Shown: piece after piece, positions 33,353 to 40,061 of the stretch | How positions within the stretch are numbered: position 1 is the stretch's first letter | Layout of the letters: each line of letters opens with the position of its first letter | Source: Streptomyces sp. cf386 | GTDB lineage: Bacteria > Actinomycetota > Actinomycetes > Streptomycetales > Streptomycetaceae | Reading direction: 5' to 3' | Assembly: GCF_900103585.1 (NCBI RefSeq) | Contig: NZ_FNHV01000026.1 | Coordinates: forward strand, 53,962 to 117,961 | Length of the DNA stretch: 64,000 nt | Notes under the pieces: generated by a model | What the model saw: the letters and a program-made list of their open reading frames with translations, nothing else | The model's database searches: none | What the model was told of the DNA's origin: nothing | Made by a program: the position numbers and the translations under genes

Positions 33353-34666
33353 CTAACCCTGTGCCGGGACGACGTAGGGGGCGACGCTGCGCAGCTTCTC
33401 GCAGGTCTCCTCCAATTCCCGGGCAGGGGTCGACCCGGCGAGGATGCCTGCGCCGGCCCGCAGCCAGGTGCGGCCGCCCTCCTCGAAGAGGCTGCGCAGC
33501 ACGAGGGCCGCGTCGAGCGATCCGTCGGCGCCGGCGCGCAGCACCGCTCCGCTGTAGATGCCGCGCGGCTCTTTCTCATGCCGGGCGATGCAGTCGTACG
33601 CCAGGGCCTTGGGGATGCCGGAGGCGGTCACCGCGGGGAACACCGCGCGCAGGACGTCCCAGGCGGTGGCGGAGTCGGCCAGCAGGCCGTGCACGCTGGA
33701 GCCGAGGTGCTGCACGCTGCCGCGCCGGCGGATGCTGAGCAGGTCGCGCACCGAGACCGTGCCCGGACGGCAGACGGTGGCCATCTCCTCCTCGGCGAGT
33801 TTGACCGACAGCACGTGCTCGGAGATCTCCTTGGGGTCGGCGAGGAGTTCGGCGCGCAGCCGCTCGTCCTCCTGGTCGCCGAAACCGCGGGCGCGGGTGC
33901 CGGCGAGCGGCTGGGTGACGACCTCGCCGTCGGCGCTGACCTCGGCGACGGTCTCGGGACTGAATCCGGCGACCCGTCGCCCGCCGAGGTCCAACAGGAA
34001 GGAGCGGGCGGGGGTGTTGCGAGAGCGGCCGTGGACATAGGTGGCGACGAAGTCGACCGGGAAGGGCACGTCGACTGAGCGGGACAGGATGACCTTCTGC
34101 AGGTCGGAGGCCTGTATCTCCTCGATGGCCTGGGCCACCAAGTCCGGGTAACGGCCCTCGGTGTCCGATACGTCGATGGGGCGGGGTACGGCGACGGGAT
34201 GCGCGTCGGCGCGGTCGAGTAACGCGGTCAGCGCGTCCAGTGTCTCCTGGTCGGCACTGCGGATCAGGGTGCCTCTCTGACCGAGCCTCACTTCGCTGTG
34301 CGGGACGACCAGATGGAGCAGGTCGTCGTCGCCCGCCCGGTCGGGGCGGCCGACGTGCAGATGGGAGAACTCGAAGGCCATCCAGCCGTAGGCGTTCCAG
34401 CCCGCTATGGCCATCCGGTCGAGTTCTTCGTGGACTTGGCGCAGTGGATGCGGCCCGAGCGCGGTAGTGGTCTCCTCGCTGAGCCAGCGGCGGCGGATCT
34501 CGGAGCGGCCGACCAGGATCTCGCCGAGCGCTCCTCCGGCGAACCAGACGTCGCCGTTCTGTTCGTAGATCACGTACTGGTCGAACAAGCCCGACTCCGC
34601 CAGTCCTGCCGCCAACTGGACGGGGTCTCCCGGCAGTTCCGTCTCCGCGCTCCGATAACGCAGCAA
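33353..34666 (-). CDS. salicylate synthase (MbtI/Irp9 type)
   Basis: 437 residues of the chorismate-binding superfamily. Conserved segments include EIQASDLQKVILSRSV (general-base Lys), VTQPLAGTRARG, DPKEISEH, RGSVQHLGSSV, FPAVTASGIPKA and GIYSGAVL, all in the MbtI arrangement. Such enzymes convert chorismate through isochorismate to salicylate and pyruvate in one protein. This matches a salicyl-capped product and makes an isochorismatase unnecessary. The start is TTG after GGGAGG. A TTA codon occurs at 34220-34222. The gene is divergent from the aryl-AMP ligase, with two iron boxes between them. Confidence 0.92.
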   Translation of the reverse strand: MLRYRSAETELPGDPVQLAAGLAESGLFDQYVIYEQNGDVWFAGGALGEILVGRSEIRRRWLSEETTTALGPHPLRQVHEELDRMAIAGWNAYGWMAFEFSHLHVGRPDRAGDDDLLHLVVPHSEVRLGQRGTLIRSADQETLDALTALLDRADAHPVAVPRPIDVSDTEGRYPDLVAQAIEEIQASDLQKVILSRSVDVPFPVDFVATYVHGRSRNTPARSFLLDLGGRRVAGFSPETVAEVSADGEVVTQPLAGTRARGFGDQEDERLRAELLADPKEISEHVLSVKLAEEEMATVCRPGTVSVRDLLSIRRRGSVQHLGSSVHGLLADSATAWDVLRAVFPAVTASGIPKALAYDCIARHEKEPRGIYSGAVLRAGADGSLDAALVLRSLFEEGGRTWLRAGAGILAGSTPARELEETCEKLRSVAPYVVPAQG

Positions 34667-34684
34667 GGACCTACCTCCCTGGAC

Positions 34685-34703
34685 TTAGGTTAACCTAACC
34701 TAA
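34685..34703. promoter_or_regulatory. iron box of the salicylate synthase operon
   Basis: On the minus strand TTAGGTTAGGTTAACCTAA, one mismatch from the consensus. It lies 18 bases upstream of the TTG start of salicylate synthase and should control that gene, the exporter and the hydrolase. Confidence 0.93.
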
Positions 34704-34775
34704 TTCACTAAGACCCTAGCCTCCGCAGCGCGGTGACGTCCAGATCACACCGCCAGGCTTGACCGCGTCGATTCA

Positions 34776-34794
34776 TTAGGCAAGCCTTTCCTAA
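34776..34794. promoter_or_regulatory. iron box of the aryl-AMP ligase/permease operon
   Basis: TTAGGCAAGCCTTTCCTAA has perfect outer half-sites TTAGG/CCTAA at the right spacing, with a less conserved core. It lies 20 bases before the ligase start and gives that operon its own operator, separate from the box at 34685. Confidence 0.85.
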
Positions 34795-34814
34795 ACAGCA
34801 GGCGGGAGTTGAGG

Positions 34815-36443
34815 ATGCTCGACGGTTGGGTGCCCTGGCCGAACCCGTTGGCCGAGAAGTACCGCGCAGAGGGCTACTGGGAGGGGCGGCCGCTCGACCG
34901 GCTGCTGAGAGAGAGCGCCGAGCGGACCCCGAGCCGGACCGCGCTGGTCGACGCCGACGGAAACCGCTGGACGTACGCCGAACTCGATCTGCGCGCCGAC
35001 CGCATGGCGGCGGGGCTGCGTCGGCTCGGCATCGGCGGGGGCGACCGCGTGGTGGTCCAACTGCCCAACACCGACGCCTTCGTGGTGCTCTTCTTCGCGC
35101 TGCAGAGGGCGGGTGCGATACCCGTGCTCACGCTGCCGGCGCACCGCGAGAGCGAGATCGTGCATGTCGCCGAGGTGTCCGGGGCTACGGCGTACGCGAT
35201 CCCGGACCTGCACGACGGCTTCGATCACCGCACGCTCGCCCGGGCCGCGCGCAAGGCGGTGCCCGGCCTTGAGCACATCCTGGTGGCGGGCGACGCCGCC
35301 GAGTTCACCGCGCTCGCCGACCTCGACGCCGACCCCGTCCCGCTGCCCGTGCCCGACCCCGGCGACGTGGCGGTACTGCTGCTGTCCGGCGGCACGACCG
35401 GCAAGCCGAAGCTCATCCCGCGCACCCACGACGACTACACCTACAACGTCCGCGCGAGCGCCGAGGTGTGCGGCTTCGACGGCGACACCGTCTATCTGGT
35501 GGTGCTGCCGACCGCGCACAACTTCGCGCTGGCCTGCCCGGGTCTGCTCGGCACGCTGATGGTGGGCGGCACCGTCGTGCTCTCCCCCACGCCGAGCCCC
35601 GAGGACGCGTTCGCTCTGGTCGAGCGGGAGAGGGTCACCGCGACCGCCGTGGTCCCGCCGATCGCGCTGCTGTGGCTGGACGCGGTGGAGTGGGAGGACG
35701 CGGACCTCTCCTCGCTGAGCCTGCTCCAGGTCGGCGGCTCGAAGCTGGGCGCGGAGCCCGCCGCCCGGGTCGAACCGGCTCTCGGCTGCACGCTCCAGCA
35801 GGTGTTCGGCATGGCCGAGGGCCTGCTCAACTACACCCGGCTCGACGATCCGCCCGAGCTGGTGATCGGCACCCAGGGCCGCCCGATGTCCCCCGCCGAC
35901 GAAGTGCGCGTGGTCGACGAGGACGACCGCGACGTACCGCCCGGCGAGAGCGGCGAGTTGCTCACCCGCGGCCCCTACACCCTGCGCGGCTACTACCGCG
36001 CCGCCGAGCACAACTCCCGCGCCTTCACCACCGACGGCTACTACCGCACCGGCGACCTGGTCCGGATCCTGCCCTCCGGGCATCTGGTCGTCGAGGGCCG
36101 GGCCAAGGACCAGATCAACCGGGGCGGCGACAAGATCTCCGCCGAGGAGCTGGAGAACCACATCCTCGCCCACCCGGCCGTGCACGACGCGGCGGTGGTC
36201 GGCATGCCCGACGAAACGATGGGCGAGCGCACCTGCGCCTACCTCGTCCCGCGCGGACAGGCCCCGGGCCAGCGGGAGTTGGCCGCTTTTCTCACCGAGC
36301 GAGGGGTCGCCGCGTATAAGCTCCCCGACCGGGTGGAGGTCATCGAGGCCTTTCCCCGGACCTCGGTAGGCAAGATCGACAAGAAGGCGCTCGGCCGGCT
36401 GATCGCCGATCGCCTCCGCGCGGAGGGCATTGGTGGCAACTGA
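34815..36443 (+). CDS. salicyl/2,3-dihydroxybenzoyl-AMP ligase (MbtA/DhbE family)
   Basis: A 542-residue stand-alone aryl acid adenylating enzyme. The N-terminal WVPWPNPLAEKYRAEGYWEGRPL is the family signature. The ATP loop is LLLSGGTTGKPKLIPRTH and the aryl pocket includes LPTAHNFALACPG. GYYRTGDLV and the catalytic Lys in PRTSVGKIDKKAL follow. It would load salicylate on the N-terminal carrier domain of NRPS 1. The ATG at 34815 is chosen because GGGAGTTGAGG precedes it; a TTG six bases earlier is also in frame. It heads an operon with two FecCD permeases, overlapping the first. Confidence 0.92.
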   Translation: MLDGWVPWPNPLAEKYRAEGYWEGRPLDRLLRESAERTPSRTALVDADGNRWTYAELDLRADRMAAGLRRLGIGGGDRVVVQLPNTDAFVVLFFALQRAGAIPVLTLPAHRESEIVHVAEVSGATAYAIPDLHDGFDHRTLARAARKAVPGLEHILVAGDAAEFTALADLDADPVPLPVPDPGDVAVLLLSGGTTGKPKLIPRTHDDYTYNVRASAEVCGFDGDTVYLVVLPTAHNFALACPGLLGTLMVGGTVVLSPTPSPEDAFALVERERVTATAVVPPIALLWLDAVEWEDADLSSLSLLQVGGSKLGAEPAARVEPALGCTLQQVFGMAEGLLNYTRLDDPPELVIGTQGRPMSPADEVRVVDEDDRDVPPGESGELLTRGPYTLRGYYRAAEHNSRAFTTDGYYRTGDLVRILPSGHLVVEGRAKDQINRGGDKISAEELENHILAHPAVHDAAVVGMPDETMGERTCAYLVPRGQAPGQRELAAFLTERGVAAYKLPDRVEVIEAFPRTSVGKIDKKALGRLIADRLRAEGIGGN

Positions 36444-37500
36444 GGCCGGAACGGCCCCGCTTGTGCAGTCGGAGAAACCGTCGGAGAAACAGTCCCGCAG
36501 ACGCCGCAACTCCACCCGCACGCTCGCCCTGGTGGGCGCCCTGCTCCTGCTGGTCGTCGCCGCCACGCTCAGCCTCGCGATCGGCTCGCGCGCCCTGTCA
36601 CCGGGCGTCGTGCTGGACGCGCTCCTCCATGACGACGGCTCGACCGCGGCCTCGGTGATCTGGGACGTGCGTGTGCCGCGCACCCTGGCGGGCATCGCCG
36701 CCGGTGCCGCGCTCGGCGTCGCGGGCGCGCTCATCCAGGCACTCACCCGCAATCCGCTGGCCGATCCGGGGCTGCTCGGCATCAACGCGGGTGCCGCCAC
36801 CGGAGTCGTGCTGTCCATCACGGCTCTCGGCATCACGAGCCTGTGGGCGTCGGTGTGGTTCGCCATGGTGGGCGCGGTCGTGGCCGGTCTGCTGGTGTAC
36901 TCGCTGGCCTCGGGCGGTCGCGGAGGCGCCACCCCGGAGCGGCTCGCACTCGGCGGTGCGGTGATCGCCGCCGTGTTCACCGGCATCAGCCAGACGTTGA
37001 TGCTGCTCGACGCCCAGGCGCTGGACCAACTGCGGTTCTGGAGCGTCGGTTCGCTCGCCCGGGCCGACGACGAGACGCTGACGACGATCACGCCGTTCGT
37101 CGTGGTGGGCCTGGTCCTCGCCCTCGCGCTGGTCCGGCCGCTGAACGCGCTCGCGCTGGGCGACGACGGCGCCCGGGCGCTGGGCGCGCATGTGGACCGG
37201 ACGCGCTTTATCGGCCTGGTGGCCATGACGGTGCTGTGCGGTGCGGCGACTTCTGCCGTCGGGCCGCTCGTCTTCGTCGGCCTCGCCGTCCCGCACATCG
37301 CCCGCATGATCGTCGGCGCCGACCAGCGCTGGACGCTGCCGCTCTCCCTGCTCCTCGCGCCCGCCCTCCTGCTGTTCGCGGACGTCCTCGGCCGGGTCGT
37401 CGTACGCCCCGACGAACTGGACGCGGGCGTGGTGACGGCGGTGGTCGGCGCCCCGGTGTTCATCGCCCTCGTCCGCTACCGCAGGGCGGTGACCGGATGA
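36433..37500 (+). CDS. FecCD-family iron-siderophore ABC permease 1
   Basis: About 355 residues with 9-10 membrane segments. WDVRVPRTLAGIAAGAALGVAGALIQALTRNPLADPGLLGINAGA is the canonical FecCD N-terminal region (in overlapping pieces), and VGPLVFVGLAVPHIARMIVG contains the loop that contacts the ATPase. A basic N-terminal extension of about 30 residues precedes the first helix. The GTG start at 36433 follows GGAGGG; a TTG one codon before is possible. It overlaps the ligase end and its own stop overlaps the next start, so all three are coupled. It forms the membrane channel with the second permease. Confidence 0.92.
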   Translation: MATEAGTAPLVQSEKPSEKQSRRRRNSTRTLALVGALLLLVVAATLSLAIGSRALSPGVVLDALLHDDGSTAASVIWDVRVPRTLAGIAAGAALGVAGALIQALTRNPLADPGLLGINAGAATGVVLSITALGITSLWASVWFAMVGAVVAGLLVYSLASGGRGGATPERLALGGAVIAAVFTGISQTLMLLDAQALDQLRFWSVGSLARADDETLTTITPFVVVGLVLALALVRPLNALALGDDGARALGAHVDRTRFIGLVAMTVLCGAATSAVGPLVFVGLAVPHIARMIVGADQRWTLPLSLLLAPALLLFADVLGRVVVRPDELDAGVVTAVVGAPVFIALVRYRRAVTG

Positions 37501-38570
37501 CCACCCAGGCACCGGCCCGTACCGCTGCGCGCGGCCGCTCACATGTCGTACGGAGCCGCTCGCACCGTTTCTCCCTGCGGGTGGACGGGCGCGCGGTGAC
37601 GGTCTGCGTGCTGGTGCTCGCCGCCACCGCCGCGATCGGCGTCCTCGCGCTCGGCACCGGCGAGTACTCGATCTCCCCGGCGGACGTGGTCCGCACCCTG
37701 CTGGGCAACGGCAGCCCGCGCACCGACTTCGTGATCAACGACCTCCGGCTGCCCCGTCTGCTGACCGGCATCCTGGTCGGCGCGGCACTCGGCCTGAGCG
37801 GCGCCCTCTTCCAGAGCCTCACGCGCAATCCGCTGGGCAGCCCCGACATCGTCGGCTTCACCTACGGCTCGGCCACCGGAGGCCTGCTGGTCGTCCTGCT
37901 CGTCGGCGGAACCGGCGGGCAGATCGCCGTGGGCGCGGTGGGCGGAGGGCTCGCCACCGCTTTCCTCGTGTATGTGCTGGCGTGGCGGCAGGGCGTCCAC
38001 GGATACCGGCTGGTGCTGGTCGGCATCGGGGTGAGCGCGCTGCTCCAGGGGGTGAACGCCTATCTCCTGGCCAAGGCCCGGTTCACCCAGGCCGCACAGG
38101 CGATGGTGTGGCTCAACGGCAGCCTCAACGGCAGGAGTTGGGCCGACGTGCGCCCGGCCGCCCTCGGCCTGCTCGTCGTGCTGCCCCTGGTGGCGCTCGT
38201 CGCGAGCAGGCTGAAGATCATGGAGATGGGCGACGACGTGGCGGGCGGCCTCGGGGTGCCCGTCCAGCGCTCCCGGCTGGTGCTGCTGGTCCTGGCCACT
38301 GCGGCCTGCGCGGTGGCCACCGCGGCGGCCGGCCCCATCCCCTTCGTGGCCCTCATCGCCCCGCAACTGGCCCGCCGGCTCACCCGGGCCCCTGGCCCGG
38401 GCCTCCTGGCGGCCACCTGCACCGGCGCCTTCCTCGTGGTGACGGCGGACTTCGCGTCCCAACGCATCCATGAGACGGCCCAGCTGCCGGTCGGTGTGGT
38501 GACCGCGGTCGTCGGCGGGGTGTACCTGGGGCTGCTGCTGCGTCGGCAGCGGCGGGCGGGGCGGATCTGA
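37497..38570 (+). CDS. FecCD-family iron-siderophore ABC permease 2
   Basis: 357 residues, the partner of the preceding permease. NDLRLPRLLTGILVGAALGLSGALFQSLTRNPLGSPDIVGF and AGPIPFVALIAPQLARRLTR are family regions (shown as fragments of one continuous match). The ATG overlaps the upstream stop (ATGA). No ATP-binding subunit follows; the operon ends here and the next gene is convergent. The ATPase must come from elsewhere in the genome. Confidence 0.92.
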   Translation: MTTQAPARTAARGRSHVVRSRSHRFSLRVDGRAVTVCVLVLAATAAIGVLALGTGEYSISPADVVRTLLGNGSPRTDFVINDLRLPRLLTGILVGAALGLSGALFQSLTRNPLGSPDIVGFTYGSATGGLLVVLLVGGTGGQIAVGAVGGGLATAFLVYVLAWRQGVHGYRLVLVGIGVSALLQGVNAYLLAKARFTQAAQAMVWLNGSLNGRSWADVRPAALGLLVVLPLVALVASRLKIMEMGDDVAGGLGVPVQRSRLVLLVLATAACAVATAAAGPIPFVALIAPQLARRLTRAPGPGLLAATCTGAFLVVTADFASQRIHETAQLPVGVVTAVVGGVYLGLLLRRQRRAGRI

Positions 38571-38624
38571 GCCGAGTGCCTCAGTGCCCGTGCTCCTCGA
38601 TGCCCCTGCCCCTCCGTGCCCGTG

Positions 38625-39590
38625 TCAGTGCCCGTGCGTCTCGGCCCCGTCCTCGTGCGTGGGCGCCTCCGAGGTGGCTGCCGCCGACGCACCGGCCCGG
38701 ACCGTGAACGCCGCGGTGTGCACCTCGCCCTCGTGCTTGAAGTCGAGGAACAGCCGGTACGCGCCGCTGCTCGGTGCCGTGGCCGTGAACGAGATCTCCG
38801 GGCCGGGCTCGGTCGTGCCGTCGCCGGGTTCCCCGTTGGGATGGACGTGGAGGTACGCGAGGTCGCCGGAGCGCAGGGCGACCAGGTGGCCGTAGGCGGC
38901 GAGGTAGGGCTGGAGGTCGGTCACCGGGCGGCCGTCGCGGGAGACCTTCAGCTTCAGCTCGCTCGCCTTGCCCGGACGCAGGGCGCCGTCCAGCCGGACC
39001 TCGTAGCCGTGGATCTTCGCCGTGGTGTTCGGCGCGGGCAGTTGCCGGGGCCGGTAGGAGCCCGCGGCGGCCAGGTCCGCGCCGAGGGTGAGGTTCTCGG
39101 CGCCCTTCTTCGCCGGGGTGAAGTCGGCGAAGACGCGGTAGCCGCCGGCGCGGGGCAGTTCGACGGGGATGCTCCAGGTGCCGTCGGCGGCGCGGGTGGG
39201 ATGCAGATGGCGGTAGGTGCCCAGATCGCGTGAGGCCACGATGAGGTGCAGTTCCTTCTCGTGCTCGCGCTCGTAGGCGGTGACGGCGCGACCGGTGCTG
39301 TCGCGGATGACGAAGCGCAGGTCGGAGCGGGTCCCGGCAGTGACGCTGGAGGTCCGCAGGTCGAGGGTGTATCCGCCCTCGGACATCTGCAGCCCGCCGA
39401 CCGGCTCCGTCTCGTGCCCGCCGTGGCCGGCGCCTTCCTCCGCCGCCGGTGACGCCTCGCTGTGGCTGTCGTGGGCGGCGGGCGCGGGCTCCGCGACGAC
39501 GGGGTCGAGGCCCTGGCCCACACCGTAGGCGGTGCCGAAGGTCGCGGCCAGGGCGGCGGCGAACGCGGTGATCCTCAGTCCGGCATTCAT
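38625..39590 (-). CDS. secreted His-rich protein of copper locus (unassigned)
   Basis: 321 residues with a signal peptide (residues 1 to about 33). A His-rich segment follows (AAHDSHSEASPAAEEGAGHGGH), then two beta-rich repeats with HLHPTRAADG and LHVHPNGEPG, and a C-terminal His-containing tail (EDGAETHGH). I do not recognise a characterised family, but clustered His residues in an exported protein beside CopZ/CopA suggest metal binding outside the membrane. It is divergent from copZ, and CsoR-like palindromes lie between them, so it is probably induced by copper. Anchoring motifs are absent. Confidence 0.7.
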   Translation of the reverse strand: MNAGLRITAFAAALAATFGTAYGVGQGLDPVVAEPAPAAHDSHSEASPAAEEGAGHGGHETEPVGGLQMSEGGYTLDLRTSSVTAGTRSDLRFVIRDSTGRAVTAYEREHEKELHLIVASRDLGTYRHLHPTRAADGTWSIPVELPRAGGYRVFADFTPAKKGAENLTLGADLAAAGSYRPRQLPAPNTTAKIHGYEVRLDGALRPGKASELKLKVSRDGRPVTDLQPYLAAYGHLVALRSGDLAYLHVHPNGEPGDGTTEPGPEISFTATAPSSGAYRLFLDFKHEGEVHTAAFTVRAGASAAATSEAPTHEDGAETHGH

Positions 39591-39643
39591 GGCGGTCTCC
39601 TGCGGGTCGGATGCCTCGGTGTGATCCTTCGATGCACTTCACC

Positions 39644-39660
39644 ATACCCCTAGGGGGTAT
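39644..39660. promoter_or_regulatory. CsoR-like copper operator 1
   Basis: ATACCCCTAGGGGGTAT is a near-perfect palindrome of the C-tract/G-tract type recognised by actinobacterial CsoR repressors (GTATACCCC-like arms). It is the copy nearer the secreted His-rich gene. Confidence 0.75.
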
Positions 39661-39691
39661 CAAGTCAACCCGGTCCAGCACTTGCCTCGAT

Positions 39692-39706
39692 TACCCCCTG
39701 GGGGTA
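39692..39706. promoter_or_regulatory. CsoR-like copper operator 2
   Basis: TACCCCCTGGGGGTA is a perfect 7-1-7 palindrome, 74 bases before the copZ start. With the first site it gives each divergent copper gene its own operator. No CsoR gene is present in the window. Confidence 0.75.
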
Positions 39707-39779
39707 TACATGGACACCGAGCAAGGATACCCCCACCCCGTACCCCTGCACCTCCCACCCCGTACTCCAGGAGGAACCC

Positions 39780-39995
39780 ATGGCCACCACCACCTACGCC
39801 GTCTCCGGTATGAGCTGCGTTCACTGCAAGGCCACGCTCACCCAGGTCATCGGCGAGTTGGACGGCGTCACCGAGGTCGGCGTCGATCTCGCGACCGGTC
39901 AGGTCACCGTCAGCAGCACCGCCGAGCCCGACGACGCCCTGATCGCCGAGGTCGTCGACGAGGCCGGCTACGAGCTCACCGGCCGCGCGGCCTGA
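39780..39995 (+). CDS. copZ: copper chaperone CopZ (HMA domain)
   Basis: 71 residues making one heavy-metal-associated domain. GMSCVHC gives the two Cu(I)-binding cysteines. It carries cytosolic Cu(I) to the ATPase encoded 66 bases downstream. AGGAGGAACCC provides a strong ribosome site. Confidence 0.95.
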   Translation: MATTTYAVSGMSCVHCKATLTQVIGELDGVTEVGVDLATGQVTVSSTAEPDDALIAEVVDEAGYELTGRAA

Positions 39996-40061
39996 CCCGC
40001 ACCCCGACCGCCGGGGCCCGGCCGCGCCGGGCTCCGCCCGCACCCCGCAGCAGGAGCAGCG

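Noticed and set aside
31150..33579. One long frame covering the hydrolase and the exporter region
   Set aside because: Only the last 286 residues have a recognised fold; the rest is the antisense-like shadow of the MFS gene, which has full membrane segments in its own frame.
34791..37463. Long minus-strand frame opposite the aryl-AMP ligase and permease
   Set aside because: Shadow of well-supported plus-strand genes; no motif and biased composition.
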